The notes under the pieces: model-generated
The model's input: only the letters and a program-made list of their open reading frames with translations
What the model was told of the DNA's origin: nothing
Databases searched by the model: none
Source: Hyphomicrobiaceae bacterium
GTDB lineage: Bacteria; Pseudomonadota; Alphaproteobacteria; Rhizobiales; Hyphomicrobiaceae
Direction of reading: 5' to 3'
Assembly: GCA_023384095.1 (NCBI GenBank)
Contig: JAHDXT010000018.1
Span: 1-63,314, forward strand
Length of the DNA stretch: 63,314 bases
In this document: in pieces, positions 1 to 9,259 of the stretch
How the letters are laid out: each line of letters opens with the position of its first letter
Numbering within the stretch: position 1 is the first letter of the stretch
Program-made: the position numbers and the translations under genes

Positions 1-101
1 ACTACAAGCCGCCGGGCCCGAAAACCATGGCCCGCGGCCTCGACCGCCTCACACACCGCCTCGCCGGATTTGCGCTTGCGATGGGAACGCGAGATGTGTG
101 A
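1..101 (+). CDS. C-terminal end of an unidentified gene, possibly an IS4-type transposase
   Basis: Frame 3 is open from the window edge to a TGA at 99-101 and gives about 32 residues with a PPGPKTMARGLDRL segment. A PPG...W/RGL.RL pattern close to the C-terminus reminds me of IS4-family transposases. This is resemblance from memory on a very short stretch, so the identity is weak. The start lies outside the window. Palindromic repeats follow directly. Confidence 0.3.
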   Translation, partial: YKPPGPKTMARGLDRLTHRLAGFALAMGTRDV

Positions 102-108
102 ATCCCGT

Positions 109-222
109 AGGTCAAAGGGGAGGGGTCGGGGGTGGGGGTGCCCGGGTTCGGACGTTGCATTCGTGGCCCCACCCCACCCGCGCGGCTCCGCCGCGCCGCC
201 CTCCCCGTCAAGGGGAGGGCAT
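109..222. repeat. GC-rich intergenic palindrome
   Basis: The left side is a run of AGGGGAGGGGTCGGGGGTGG type. The right side is CCCCACCCC followed by CGCGGCTCCGCCGCG (a small inner hairpin) and CCCTCCCCGTCAAGGGGAGGG. The whole can fold into a nested stem. It resembles the palindromic elements scattered between genes in Hyphomicrobiales. It is not coding. Confidence 0.6.
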
Positions 223-253
223 CGTATCGCCACCAGATGACCCTCATCCTAGG

Positions 254-322
254 TCCTCTCCCGTTGGAAAGGGAGAATAGGCGCAACCTGATATGCTTCG
301 ATTGAAACCGAACACGCTCTAG
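254..322. repeat. dispersed element, copy 1 (partner at 32627-32694)
   Basis: About 68 bases shared with 32627-32694. Both contain GGGAGAATAGGCG and CTGATATGCTTCGATT at identical spacing and end in a CTC-AG motif. Both also carry a short CCTC...GGGAGAA hairpin on the left. The copies differ at a minority of positions, so this looks like a diverged family rather than a recent duplication. Confidence 0.65.
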
Positions 323-614
323 CCGCGACCGGCTCGCAGCACGCCGCCGAGACCAGACCGGCGAACGCCGCTGGCGTTATGTTGCATTTTGGCTACACTT
401 AACGCAAAACGGCACGGGATAAGCAGCTTCGAAGCCAGATCGGCAGCTCGCGGAGAACCGAGGACTGCACAGCCCGGTCCCCCGGTCACAATCCCGGCCA
501 AGACACGCGACAAGAGTTGTGGCCCGAGGGAGAATCGTCGGCGGCCAGAGGACTCGAACAGCCTGCGGCCTGCCCTATATACAGCCTGCGAGCGACGGAG
601 CTTGGAGACGAGAC

Positions 615-1109
615 ATGTTCAACGGCCGCAGGATCATGGCAAGCATGCCGCTCATCGCGCTGGCGGGGACCTGCACCACCGTCGGCGTGCTGGCCTGGAC
701 GATCTTCCGGCCCGAGGCGGTGCTCGACCGGGGCGTCGAGGCGGCGCTGGCGCAAGCGCGGTCGGCGGAGGAGTCGACGCGGCCGCCAGCCGGGCGGCAG
801 GCCCTGGCCGAAAGCCCGCATTTCTGGCTCAGCCGTCTCGAGGACGATCTCCCACTCGGTCTGTCGAAGCCCGTCCAGATCGGCGACCGCATCGACATCT
901 CCGGGCGCAACGGCCGCCGGACCCTGGAGGTGGTCGACATCCGCGAGATCGGCGCCAGCCTGACCAGAGTTGAGAACACCCCCGGCCCCCGCTTCCTCCT
1001 GGTCTCCTGCCGCGAGACCGGCTCTGGAAGCGCACGTCTCGTGCGGTTCATCATCGAGGCGGACGAGCTGACGCCGGCGGGCATTGGCGAGCCGCAGCGC
1101 ACGCTGTAA
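615..1109 (+). CDS. membrane-anchored hypothetical protein
   Basis: 164 residues, family not recognised. One hydrophobic segment lies near the N-terminus (residues about 9-27), so most of the protein is probably outside the inner membrane. The C-terminal half (VQIGDRIDISGRNGRRTLEVVDIREIG) looks like a small beta-rich domain. ATG 615 is chosen because GGAG lies 8 bases upstream and the hydrophobic segment then starts at the N-terminus. An ATG at 519 would add 32 unlikely residues. A tiny membrane protein follows 32 bases later and may be co-transcribed. Confidence 0.6.
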   Translation: MFNGRRIMASMPLIALAGTCTTVGVLAWTIFRPEAVLDRGVEAALAQARSAEESTRPPAGRQALAESPHFWLSRLEDDLPLGLSKPVQIGDRIDISGRNGRRTLEVVDIREIGASLTRVENTPGPRFLLVSCRETGSGSARLVRFIIEADELTPAGIGEPQRTL

Positions 1110-1141
1110 GAATTGCGGGCGCCACCAGGGGAGGGGTTGCC

Positions 1142-1321
1142 ATGCGTCTCAATCCGCCGACCATTGCCGTCTTCCTGATCTCACTCGTGCTCGCCGGGCT
1201 CGCCGTTGCGACGAAGCTCGGCTTCCTGCACGTGCCGCGCTACCTCCCTCATCAGGAGTACTGGCTGGCGATCACCGCCTACATGGTGCTGATGGTCGGC
1301 AATCTCGTCCGCGGCCTGTGA
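1142..1321 (+). CDS. small two-helix membrane protein
   Basis: 59 residues with two hydrophobic stretches (residues about 8-24 and 40-56) joined by a short polar loop. AGGGGAGG lies about 8 bases before the ATG, a strong ribosome site. It follows 615-1109 on the same strand by 32 bases. No family is recognised. The membrane character and ribosome site support a real gene despite its size. Confidence 0.6.
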   Translation: MRLNPPTIAVFLISLVLAGLAVATKLGFLHVPRYLPHQEYWLAITAYMVLMVGNLVRGL

Positions 1322-1343
1322 CGAGCGGGGCGGCGCCGGCGGC

Positions 1344-2099
1344 TCACAGCGAGCTCCACACCGCCCAGGCTCCCGACAGGAACGATACGGCCAGCACGGC
1401 CGCCCGGAACCACGCTTCGCTGAGCCAGCGCGCCAGCCGGTCCCCGAGCAGCGTCGCCGCGACCACGGCGGGCGACAGCGCGCCCGCAATCGCCCAGGTG
1501 CCCGCGCTCATGCCCGTCCAGACGGTGTGCAACAGCGTCACCACCACGTAGCAGAAGGCGAAAAACGTGAGCGACAGGGCGCGGCTCTCGAGCTTGCCCA
1601 GTCGCCGCGCGGCGACATAGAGGATCAGCGGCGGACCGGGCATCACGAGCACGGACGTGAGCGCCCCGGCAGAGGCGCCGACCCCGGCCGCCGCGGCCGG
1701 ATGCGGCGACCCGCTCGATGACAGCCAGCGGCTGAGCCAGCTCTGGTCCCGCGCCACCAGCAGGCCCGTGAAGACCAGCATGACGATGCCGACCGCCAGC
1801 TTCAGCGTATCGAGGTCGAGGGCGAGGAACACGCCAAGTCCGATCGGGAACCCCAGGACGCTCCCCGCCAGCATGGGGTTCAGCATCTCCTTCGGCGCCT
1901 GCCGCCAGAGCCCCGGCACCAGCATGGCGCTCTGCACGACGTGAATGGCGACCAGAACCTGCATGGCCGCCCCGGACTGCATCGCGGCGAGAAAAACCGG
2001 CGCGGCGATCAGCGCGAATCCGAAGCCCACCGCCGACTGCACGAAAGCCCCCGCGAAGGCAGCGCCCATGAGGACGGCGAGGACGGTCGCGTCCGGCAC
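1344..2099 (-). CDS. TSUP family (TauE/SafE) permease
   Basis: 251 residues, almost entirely hydrophobic, with the N-terminal pattern LMGAAFAGAFVQSAVGFGFALIAAP typical of the TSUP/DUF81 family. These inner-membrane proteins move small anions such as sulfite or sulfoacetate, and the substrate here is unknown. The start is one base from the stop of the DUF486 gene upstream, so the two are probably co-transcribed and translationally coupled. A second TSUP gene lies at 27616-28368. Confidence 0.88.
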   Translation of the reverse strand: MPDATVLAVLMGAAFAGAFVQSAVGFGFALIAAPVFLAAMQSGAAMQVLVAIHVVQSAMLVPGLWRQAPKEMLNPMLAGSVLGFPIGLGVFLALDLDTLKLAVGIVMLVFTGLLVARDQSWLSRWLSSSGSPHPAAAAGVGASAGALTSVLVMPGPPLILYVAARRLGKLESRALSLTFFAFCYVVVTLLHTVWTGMSAGTWAIAGALSPAVVAATLLGDRLARWLSEAWFRAAVLAVSFLSGAWAVWSSL

Positions 2100-2100
2100 C

Positions 2101-2466
2101 TCACGCCCGCCCGGAGAAGACGAGACCGGCGGCCGCCGCGATCAGGGCGAACCCGGCGGCATGCCGCCAGCTCAGCGCCTCGCCGAGATAGGCGACGGAG
2201 AAAACGGCAAAGACGGTCAGAGTGATGATCTCCTGCATGGTCTTCAGCTCCGCGGCCGAGTAGACCGCGTGGCCGATGCGGTTCGCCGGCACCGCCAGGC
2301 AATACTCGACGAACGCGATCGACCAGGACACGATCACGACGACCAGCAGCGGCGCGCTCTTGAACTTGAGATGGCCGTACCAGGCGAGCGTCATGAAGAC
2401 GTTGGAGGCGAGCAGCAGGACCAGCGGGGCGATATGAGGCCACGATACGGAGGCGGCGGCGGGCAT
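2101..2466 (-). CDS. DMT family protein, DUF486
   Basis: 121 residues with four hydrophobic helices. The segment LASNVFMTLAWYGHLKF and the following AFVEYCLAVPANRIG are characteristic of DUF486, a small branch of the drug/metabolite transporter fold. Function is unknown. The start at 2466 gives a compact protein, while a much longer open frame extends upstream without a better start. The next gene on this strand begins one base after its stop. Confidence 0.88.
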   Translation of the reverse strand: MPAAASVSWPHIAPLVLLLASNVFMTLAWYGHLKFKSAPLLVVVIVSWSIAFVEYCLAVPANRIGHAVYSAAELKTMQEIITLTVFAVFSVAYLGEALSWRHAAGFALIAAAAGLVFSGRA

Positions 2467-2691
2467 GGGTGGAGGTTTCCGTGAAGGCGGGGCCGCATGG
2501 CAGTATGCTCCACAGCCGGGCTTGTCCAGAGGCAGGTTCTGTCTCATGACTGAGGGTGATGCACGGCTCCGCTTGTGCGCTCCTCCGCAGCTCTGTGCTT
2601 CCACCGAGATGACGGCTTCGAGGCACGGCACCGAGTGACCCCGGGATCCCCGGTTCCCAGCTATCCGGAAGTCATCTATCACCTCGGCCCC

Positions 2692-3585
2692 ATGCGCCGC
2701 CTCAGAGCCGACCTCCTGCTGCTCCTCGCCGCCGCCGTCTGGGGCACCGCCTTCTATTTCCAGAAAACGGCCATGGAGCATGTCGGGCCGTTCGTGTTCA
2801 TCGCGGCGCGCGGCCTGGTGGCCGCGTTGTGCCTGGCCCCGCTCGCCCTGCTGGAAGCGCGCCGCGTCAAGCCAGCGTGGTCCGCCGGACTGGTGCGGGC
2901 CGGTCTCGCGGCAGGGCTCGCGTTCTCCCTCGGCGCTGGCCTGCAGCAGACCGGGCTCGTCACGGCGACCGTCACCAACGCAGGATTTCTGACCGGGCTT
3001 TACGTCGTCGCGACGCCGCTCATCGGCTGGATGATCTTCAGACGGCGGCCGGCGCTCTACGCCTGGCCCGCCGTGGCGTTCGCGTTCGCCGGCATCTGGC
3101 TGCTCGCAGGCGGCACGCTCGGCGGCTTTTCCACCGGCGACCGCCTGATCGCCGTCTCTGCCCTCGTTTGGGCCCTGCACATGATCGTCACCAGCAAGGC
3201 GACGCCTCATGGACGGCCAGTCGCGTTCACAGCCATGCAGTTCGCCGTCGTGGCGGTCTGCGGGGGCGCCGCGGCGCTTGCCACCGAGCCGATCACACTC
3301 GAGGGATTCTACGGGGCGCTGCCCTCCATCGCGTACGTCGGCGTTCTTTCCAGCGCGCTCACGTTCACGCTTCTGGCCATCGCCTTGAAGGACACCCCGC
3401 CGGGCGAGGCGGCGGTCCTGGTCAGCATGGAGACGCTGTTCGCGGCGGCTGCGGGCGCCGCTCTGCTGGGTGAGCGACTGAGCCTCGCCGGCTGGATCGG
3501 CGCCGGCCTGATGTTCGCGGCCACGCTGGTCGTCCAGCTCGGGCCGGTGCTGGAGCGCCAGCGCCGCGTCCGGCCGGTCCCCTGA
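2692..3585 (+). CDS. EamA/DMT superfamily transporter
   Basis: 297 residues with ten hydrophobic segments in two EamA repeats. The first (LLLLAAAVWGTAFYFQKTAMEHVGP) and second (SALVWALHMIVTSKATP) halves both begin in the expected way. It is an inner-membrane metabolite exporter with unknown substrate. ATG 2692 starts just before the first helix. An upstream in-frame ATG at 2575 would add a 39-residue non-membrane extension that does not fit the family. Confidence 0.88.
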   Translation: MRRLRADLLLLLAAAVWGTAFYFQKTAMEHVGPFVFIAARGLVAALCLAPLALLEARRVKPAWSAGLVRAGLAAGLAFSLGAGLQQTGLVTATVTNAGFLTGLYVVATPLIGWMIFRRRPALYAWPAVAFAFAGIWLLAGGTLGGFSTGDRLIAVSALVWALHMIVTSKATPHGRPVAFTAMQFAVVAVCGGAAALATEPITLEGFYGALPSIAYVGVLSSALTFTLLAIALKDTPPGEAAVLVSMETLFAAAAGAALLGERLSLAGWIGAGLMFAATLVVQLGPVLERQRRVRPVP

Positions 3586-3690
3586 GGCGCACGCCGACGC
3601 CGCTTTGAACTGAAGCACGCAGCCTGATAGACTGCACACGATGGGGTAGCGTGGCGACAGCTCCGGTCTCCGCGCATCGCGCTCGCCGCG

Positions 3691-4014
3691 ATGAGCGCCG
3701 CCGTCGCGCTCGCGGCATCCTCGGGCGCGGCGGGCGCGGACCCCGGGCAGCCCGCCCCGGGAGACCCGCGCATCACGCCGGGACAGGTCATCGACGGCTG
3801 GACCGGCCAGCCCATCCCCTGCCGCTGCCGCTACCAGGGGCAGGCGTACAGGCTGGGCGATGTCGTGTGCATGAGCACACACCTCGGCACGGTCCTGACC
3901 CGCTGCGAGCTGTTCCTGAACAACACCTCGTGGATGCCGACGCGCGAGCCCTGCACCATTTCCGGGCTGGCTGAGAAGCAGTACGCCGCCCATCCCGCGC
4001 CGCCTGCCCCGTGA
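3691..4014 (+). CDS. small exported cysteine-containing protein
   Basis: 107 residues. The N-terminus (AAVALAASSGAAGA) is a signal-peptide core and cleavage region, followed by a mature domain with five cysteines (CRC, VVC, TRC, EPC) that could form disulfides in the periplasm. No family is named with confidence. ATG 3691 is the only in-frame ATG, but it leaves the signal peptide without a basic start. The true start may use a rare codon slightly upstream, where the frame stays open back to 3631. Confidence 0.6.
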   Translation: MSAAVALAASSGAAGADPGQPAPGDPRITPGQVIDGWTGQPIPCRCRYQGQAYRLGDVVCMSTHLGTVLTRCELFLNNTSWMPTREPCTISGLAEKQYAAHPAPPAP

Positions 4015-4032
4015 GGGCGCCCGGCTCCCCTT

Positions 4033-5250
4033 TCACGCGCCCTTGCTGTCCGTCGCCGGCTTGCTGCTGCGCCCCAGCAGCAGGACGACACCGGAGAGCG
4101 CCGCGCCGAATGCTGCCGCAATGAATGCGCTCTCGTAGCCCAGTCGGTCGATGAGCACGGCGAACACAGGCGGCGTCGCCGTATAGGTCAGGAACACGAA
4201 GAACGTCGTGCCGGCCGTCGCCTCGCTCACCGATTCCGCAGGGGCGAGGGCCGCGACCTCGGCGAGGTAGAGCCCATTCCAGGTCGCCACCGAGCCGCCG
4301 GCGATCAGCGCCGCCCCGGCGAGCAGGAGAGGATCGAGGCCCGGCCCCAGCCCGGCCAGCATCAGTGCCGAGGCCGACGAGCAGACTGCAAGCACCATCA
4401 GCACCGGTCGCGGCGAGCCGACGCGGTCGGCGACCATGCCGAACGCGATGCGGCCGATGACGCTCGCCCCCTGCAGCACAGCGAAGAGCGCGCCAGACAG
4501 CGCCAGGCCGTAGCCGAGCCCAGCATGCAGGTAGATGACGAAGAACGAGAAAAAGGCGCTCTGGACGATTGCGAAACCCATGCAGGCGACCGCCAGTCGG
4601 ACGAGACCCGGCGCCAGGCGCAGCGCGCGGAACGGCCGGCGCAGGTTCGAGGGCGCGAGCAGCGTCGCGATGCGGAATTGCTTCAGCGGCCGGCTCGTGT
4701 TGTAGCTGAGCGGCGCCAGCAGCAGCGGCAGAGACAGCGCCAGGCAGGCGAAACCGATCAGCAGGAAGGCCGGGCGCCACCCGAGCTCGCCGATGAGCCA
4801 GCCGCCGAAGCCGCCGGCGACGACGCCGCCGAGCGGCACGCCGGCCTGGCGCACGGAGAAGATCGTCGACCAATGCTGCTTGGGCGTGCGCTCGGCGAGG
4901 ATCTGGCTGCCCGACGGGGTGGAGGTGGAATAGCCGAAGCCGATCAGCATCGCGCCGGCGAGCATGATGGGGAAAGAGGCCGTCATCGTGAGCGCCCCAC
5001 CAAGCACGGCGATCAGCGTGCCGACCTGCAGGGTGCGCAGCGGCCCCAACGACGGCGTGAGACCGTGGTTCGACATATAGAGCCATATGGACCCGAGCCC
5101 CGATGCGCCGGCGACCCAGCCGAAGGCCGTCGCGTCCACACCGGCCGCCTCCATCATCAAAGGGGCCACGACGGGCAGGAACAGGTGCAGCGAGGAGATG
5201 CCGACGAGCGGCACCAGCACCACCAGAAGCGGCGTCAGGAAGGACGGCAT
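4033..5250 (-). CDS. MFS transporter
   Basis: 405 residues with about twelve hydrophobic helices. Loop 2-3 and the segment IFSVRQAGVPLGGVVAGGFGGWLIGELGWR match the major facilitator pattern with its central R-Q-AG-P-G motif, similar to the CynX/NarK-like branch. The substrate is unknown. ATG 5250 places the first helix at residue 5. It is divergent from the dioxygenase at 5475 and convergent with 3691-4014. Confidence 0.85.
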   Translation of the reverse strand: MPSFLTPLLVVLVPLVGISSLHLFLPVVAPLMMEAAGVDATAFGWVAGASGLGSIWLYMSNHGLTPSLGPLRTLQVGTLIAVLGGALTMTASFPIMLAGAMLIGFGYSTSTPSGSQILAERTPKQHWSTIFSVRQAGVPLGGVVAGGFGGWLIGELGWRPAFLLIGFACLALSLPLLLAPLSYNTSRPLKQFRIATLLAPSNLRRPFRALRLAPGLVRLAVACMGFAIVQSAFFSFFVIYLHAGLGYGLALSGALFAVLQGASVIGRIAFGMVADRVGSPRPVLMVLAVCSSASALMLAGLGPGLDPLLLAGAALIAGGSVATWNGLYLAEVAALAPAESVSEATAGTTFFVFLTYTATPPVFAVLIDRLGYESAFIAAAFGAALSGVVLLLGRSSKPATDSKGA

Positions 5251-5474
5251 TGCAGGAGATGTGCTCCGGTTCGGGGTAGCGCAGTCTTTCAGCTTCGATC
5301 CCCTGGAGCAAGCGTAGCAGCACTGTCGCATTCACCTGCGCGTGCGGCCTTCGACCCGGCGATGCGCCGCGTGGGCGCTCGCGTGCGCTCACACGCGATT
5401 GTGATGGCGTGCTACGGCCAGTGGCTTGCACCGATGGACGTTCCTGCATCGGATGTCTGAAACGGAGAATTCGC

Positions 5475-6143
5475 ATGGCCAGAATCCTCACGCCCCAGAT
5501 CGGGCGACGCACTGTCGTCGGCGGATTGGCTTCGACAGCCGCCATGCTGGTCCTGCCGCGAGCGCCCGTGACGGCGGCCAACCTCCCGCTGATCCCGACC
5601 CCGGCGCAGACGACGGGACCGTTCTACCCGGTCGACTGGCTCGGCGACGCCGACAACGATCTCGTGCGCGTCCACGGCGAGCCCGCTCGGGCCATGGGCC
5701 AGGTGGCCCATGTCGCGGGTCGCGTGCTCGATGCGTCCGGCGCACCCGTTTCCGGGGCTTCCGTCGAGATCTGGCAGTGCGACAATAACGGGCGCTACCG
5801 CCATCCGGGCGACCGCCGCGGCAGCCCGCGCGATTCCGGGTTCCAGGGCCGGGGCCGGGCCGTAACGGGCGCGGACGGCGGCTATTCGTTCCGAACCATC
5901 CGCCCCGTCCCCTATCCCGGCCGGACGCCGCACATTCATTTCGCGATCATCACGTCTGCAAGGCAGCTCGTCACCCAGATGTACGTGGCGGGCGAGCCAT
6001 TGAACGAGGGCGACTTCCTGCTGAACCGCATACGGGATCCGCGCCAGCGCGAAAGCGTCCTGGTCCTTCTCGAGCCCGCCGACCGCCTGGAACCCGGAGC
6101 CCTCGCCGGCACGTTCGACATCGTGATTGCGAGTAGCGAGTAG
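5475..6143 (+). CDS. intradiol ring-cleavage dioxygenase-like protein with Tat-type leader
   Basis: 222 residues. The leader has GRRTVVGGLAS, a twin-arginine-type export motif. The mature part has the intradiol fold: TTGPFYPVDWLG, then GRVLDASGAPVSGASVEIWQCDNNGRYRH, then RPVPYPGRTPHIHF. The two tyrosines (in GRYRH and VPYPG) and the two histidines of HIH fit the iron(III) ligand set of protocatechuate/catechol dioxygenases. Exported relatives exist whose substrates are not well known. The C-terminal residues SSE and the stop codon are encoded inside a heptamer repeat at 6129-6216. CGGAGA precedes the chosen ATG. Confidence 0.85.
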   Translation: MARILTPQIGRRTVVGGLASTAAMLVLPRAPVTAANLPLIPTPAQTTGPFYPVDWLGDADNDLVRVHGEPARAMGQVAHVAGRVLDASGAPVSGASVEIWQCDNNGRYRHPGDRRGSPRDSGFQGRGRAVTGADGGYSFRTIRPVPYPGRTPHIHFAIITSARQLVTQMYVAGEPLNEGDFLLNRIRDPRQRESVLVLLEPADRLEPGALAGTFDIVIASSE

Positions 6144-6216
6144 GGAGTAGCGAATAGCGAATAGCGAACTGCGAGCGTCTGACTCCCTACTCGCTATCCG
6201 CTACTCGCCATTCGCG
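6129..6216. repeat. heptamer-repeat hairpin
   Basis: A run of 7-base units (GAGTAGC, GAGTAGG, GAGTAGC, GAATAGC, GAATAGC) at 6131-6165 is followed by inverted units of the same kind at 6182-6213. The 13-base arms at 6136-6148 and 6182-6194 are perfectly complementary (GCGAGTAGGGAGT). The hairpin overlaps the last codons of the dioxygenase and could act as its transcription end. A relative lies at 49541-49585. Confidence 0.75.
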
Positions 6217-6312
6217 GCCCTGGAACCGGCCCACGGCGGCCATGTTCCCCTGTCGAAAGCCGCGGCAATCCGCTTGCCGCCATGCCGATCTCATCCTATA
6301 GAACCGGCTTTG

Positions 6313-7272
6313 ATGACCAGCCCCGCCCCATCTGCCGACGCCGCCTATTTCTCCCACCGCCATCTTTTGACCTGCGAGAGCCTGACGGCAGGCGAGATCA
6401 CCGCACTCCTCGACCTCGCCGACAAGGCCGCCGACAGCAACCGGCAGGTCAACAAGAAGCGCGACGTGCTGAGGGGGCGCACCCTCATCAACCTGTTCTT
6501 CGAGGCCTCGACGCGCACGCAGAGCTCCTTCGAGCTCGCCGGCAAGCGCCTCGGTGCCGACGTCATGAACATGAACGTCTCCACCTCCTCGGTGCAGAAG
6601 GGCGAGACGCTGATCGACACGGCGATGACGCTCAACGCCATGCGCCCGGACATCATCGCCGTGCGCCATTACGCGGCCGGCGCCGTCGAGCTCTTGTCGC
6701 AGAAGGTCGACTGCTCGGTCATCAACGCCGGCGACGGCGCCCACCAGCACCCGACCCAGGCGCTGCTCGACGCGCTCACCATCCGCCGCGCCAAGGGCCG
6801 CATCGCCGGGCTGACGGTCGCCATCTGCGGCGACATCCAGCACAGCCGGGTGGCGCGATCCAACATCAACGTGCTGAACACGATGGGTGCCCGCGTACGG
6901 CTGATCGCGCCCTCGACCCTGCTGTCCGCCGAGCCCGAGCGCTTTGGCGCGGAGGTCTTCACAGACATGTGGAAGGGCCTCGAGGGCGCCGACATCGTCA
7001 TGATGCTGCGGCTCCAGCGCGAGCGCATGCAGGGCTCGCTGGTGCCGTCGAGCCGCGAGTACTTCCACTTCTTCGGCCTCGACCACGAGAAGCTGGCGCG
7101 CGCCAAGCCGGACGCGCTCATCATGCACCCGGGCCCGATGAACCGGGGCGTCGAGATCGCGTCGACCATCGCAGACCATTCGCGCAGCGTCATCCGCGAG
7201 CAGGTCGAGATGGGCGTCGCCGTGCGCATGGCGGTTCTCGAAGCGCTCGCCCGCAACCTGCCCAACCGATGA
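6313..7272 (+). CDS. pyrB: aspartate carbamoyltransferase catalytic chain
   Basis: 319 residues. It condenses carbamoyl phosphate and aspartate to carbamoyl aspartate in pyrimidine synthesis. Visible motifs are STRTQSSFE (carbamoyl phosphate binding), HPTQALLD, the [12 protein letters not shown] segment and MHPGPMNRG, in the usual order and spacing. No pyrI regulatory chain is present. The stop overlaps the next start (ATGA), so pyrB and the dihydroorotase-like gene are translationally coupled. This fits the PyrB/PyrC' complexes known from pseudomonads. Confidence 0.97.
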   Translation: MTSPAPSADAAYFSHRHLLTCESLTAGEITALLDLADKAADSNRQVNKKRDVLRGRTLINLFFEASTRTQSSFELAGKRLGADVMNMNVSTSSVQKGETLIDTAMTLNAMRPDIIAVRHYAAGAVELLSQKVDCSVINAGDGAHQHPTQALLDALTIRRAKGRIAGLTVAICGDIQHSRVARSNINVLNTMGARVRLIAPSTLLSAEPERFGAEVFTDMWKGLEGADIVMMLRLQRERMQGSLVPSSREYFHFFGLDHEKLARAKPDALIMHPGPMNRGVEIASTIADHSRSVIREQVEMGVAVRMAVLEALARNLPNR

Positions 7273-8615
7273 GCCGGCCGATGCGCGCCTCCCTCCCCAC
7301 GCACGCGACCGCCTCCAGGCGCAGGGTCTTCATCAACGCCCGGGTGATCGATCCCGCGTCCGGCCGCGACGAGCCGGGCGGCGTCCTCGTCGCAGACGGC
7401 GCGATCGCGGACATCGGCGGCCACCTGAGACGCAATGCGCCGGAGGGCGCCGAGGTCGTCGACTGCAAGGGCCACGTCCTCGCCCCCGGGCTGATCGACA
7501 TGCAGGTGTTCACCGGAGAGCCCGGCACGGAGCACCGCGAGACGCTGAAGACCGCGAGCCACGCCGCTGCCGCCGGCGGGGTGACGACCATCGTCGTCAT
7601 GCCGGACACCAACCCGGTGATCGACCAGGTGGCGCTCGTCGATTTCATCCAGCGCCGCGCCCGCGACAACGCCGTCGTCAACGTGCACACCATGGCCGCG
7701 CTGACGAAGGGCCTCGAGGGCCAGGAGATCACCGAGATCGGGCTCTTGAAACGTGCCGGCGCGATCGCCTTCTCGAACGGCAAGCAGAGCGTGGCGAACA
7801 CGAAAGTGATGCACAACGCGCTGCTCTACGCCAAGGACTTCGGCGCGCTCATCGTCCATCATACCGAGGATCCCTACCTCACGGACGGCACCTGCATGAA
7901 CGCGGGCCACGTTGCCGCGCGCCTCGGGCTGCCCGGAGCGCCAAAGGCGGCAGAGACGATCGTGCTCGAGCGGGACATCCGGCTGGTCGAGATCGCGGGC
8001 GGGCGCTATCACGCGGCGACCATCTCCTGCCGCGAGAGCCTGGACATCATCCGCGCCGCCAAATCCGCGGGCCTGCCGGTCACCTGTGGAGTGTCCATCA
8101 ATCACCTGACGCTCAACGAGAACGACATCGGGTCCTACCGCACGTTCTTCAAAGTGCGCCCGCCGCTGCGCGCGGAGGACGACCGCGCCGCACTCGTGCG
8201 CGGGCTCGCCGCGGGCGACATCGACCTCATCGTCTCCAGCCACGATCCGCAGGACGCCGACGTCAAGCGCCGCCCGTTCGCGGAGGCCGCCGACGGCGCC
8301 ATCGGCCTCGAGACGCTGCTCGCGGCCGCGCTGCGGCTCCACCACGGCGACGGCGTCGGCCTCATGATGCTGCTCAGGGCGATGACGATCGCGCCTGCGC
8401 GGCTCCTGGGCCTGCCCTCGGGCCGGCTGGAGAAGGGCGCGCCGGCCGACCTGGTGCTGTTCGACCTCGGCCAGCCCTGGGTCGTCGACCGCGAGCTGCT
8501 GCGGGCGCGCTCGAAGAACTCGCCGTTCGACGAGAGCAAGATGCAGGGCCGCATCCTGCTCACCGTTGTTGCGGGCGAAACGGTGTACCGTTACCCTGAC
8601 CCGCCGCGCGGTTGA
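7269..8615 (+). CDS. pyrX: dihydroorotase-like pseudoenzyme (PyrC')
   Basis: 448 residues of amidohydrolase fold, clearly homologous to dihydroorotase ([40 protein letters not shown]). The metal-binding HxH that normally follows GLID is replaced by QVF, and the D-H-A-P-H stretch near the C-terminus reads SSHDPQ. The binuclear metal site is therefore probably missing. Inactive partners of this kind support PyrB assembly in some bacteria (established for pseudomonads). Its role here is inferred from the 4-base overlap with pyrB. An active pyrC should exist elsewhere in the genome. Confidence 0.9.
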   Translation: MSRPMRASLPTHATASRRRVFINARVIDPASGRDEPGGVLVADGAIADIGGHLRRNAPEGAEVVDCKGHVLAPGLIDMQVFTGEPGTEHRETLKTASHAAAAGGVTTIVVMPDTNPVIDQVALVDFIQRRARDNAVVNVHTMAALTKGLEGQEITEIGLLKRAGAIAFSNGKQSVANTKVMHNALLYAKDFGALIVHHTEDPYLTDGTCMNAGHVAARLGLPGAPKAAETIVLERDIRLVEIAGGRYHAATISCRESLDIIRAAKSAGLPVTCGVSINHLTLNENDIGSYRTFFKVRPPLRAEDDRAALVRGLAAGDIDLIVSSHDPQDADVKRRPFAEAADGAIGLETLLAAALRLHHGDGVGLMMLLRAMTIAPARLLGLPSGRLEKGAPADLVLFDLGQPWVVDRELLRARSKNSPFDESKMQGRILLTVVAGETVYRYPDPPRG

Positions 8616-8656
8616 GTGGCGCCCCCGGTTGCAGCTTCCCGGTCGATGGGCAGCGG

Positions 8657-9259
8657 ATGACGGAAGACGGAACGACAGTCCTGGCGATCACGCTGGCCGT
8701 CGGCTACGCGCTCGGCTCGATACCATTCGGCCTGCTGCTGACGCGGCTGGCGGGGCTCGGCGACATCCGCCGCATGGGATCCGGCAACATCGGCGCCACG
8801 AACGTGCTGAGGACAGGTCACAAGGGGCTCGCCGCCGCCACGCTGCTGCTCGATGCGCTCAAAGGGACGGCCGGGGTCCTGATCGCAGGCGCGCTCGGCG
8901 GCCCGACGGCCGCGATGGCCGGCGGGCTCGGCGCCTTCATCGGCCACGTCTTCCCGGTCTGGCTCGGGTTCAGGGGCGGCAAGGGCGTCGCCACCTATAT
9001 CGGCATCCTGCTCGGCCTCTATTGGCCGGTAGCGGTGGCGTTCTGTGTGATCTGGCTCGCGGTCGCGGCGGTCTCGCGCTACTCCTCGCTCTCCGCGCTC
9101 ACGGCGAGCATTGCCGCCCCCCTGCTGCTTTGGGTGCTCGGGCAGGATCACATCGCCTTTCTCGTTGCCGGACTGAGCGTTCTGCTCGCCATCAAGCATC
9201 ATGCCAACATTCAGCGCCTGTTGGCAGGCACGGAAAGCAAGATCGGTGTCAGGGCGTGA
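8657..9259 (+). CDS. plsY: glycerol-3-phosphate acyltransferase PlsY
   Basis: 200 residues, the normal size. PlsY is an inner-membrane enzyme that moves an acyl group from acyl phosphate to glycerol 3-phosphate in phospholipid synthesis. The family motifs [12 protein letters not shown] and [18 protein letters not shown] are intact among five or so hydrophobic helices. ATG 8657 gives the standard N-terminus. A TTG at 8612 would add 15 residues. It overlaps dprA downstream, and the order pyrB-pyrX-plsY-dprA is common in this bacterial group. Confidence 0.96.
   Translation: MTEDGTTVLAITLAVGYALGSIPFGLLLTRLAGLGDIRRMGSGNIGATNVLRTGHKGLAAATLLLDALKGTAGVLIAGALGGPTAAMAGGLGAFIGHVFPVWLGFRGGKGVATYIGILLGLYWPVAVAFCVIWLAVAAVSRYSSLSALTASIAAPLLLWVLGQDHIAFLVAGLSVLLAIKHHANIQRLLAGTESKIGVRA

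Larger units (their letters stand above)
102..614. other. intergenic region with palindromic repeats
   Basis: This 513-base gap has no convincing gene. It holds a GC-rich palindrome at 109-222 and a copy of a dispersed element at 254-322. After that comes a less GC-rich stretch (about 370-420) that could hold the promoter of the gene starting at 615. Reading frames here lack a ribosome site and have low-complexity Arg/Pro/Gly translations. Confidence 0.6.

Noticed and set aside
2101-3993. 630-codon minus-strand frame ending in the DUF486 gene
   Set aside because: Only the last 121 codons form a membrane protein. The rest is antisense to the DMT transporter gene and is low complexity.
6282-8615. 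777-codon plus-strand frame that spans pyrB and runs into the dihydroorotase-like gene
   Set aside because: The first half is pyrB DNA read in a wrong frame; only the second half is a real protein, starting at 7269.
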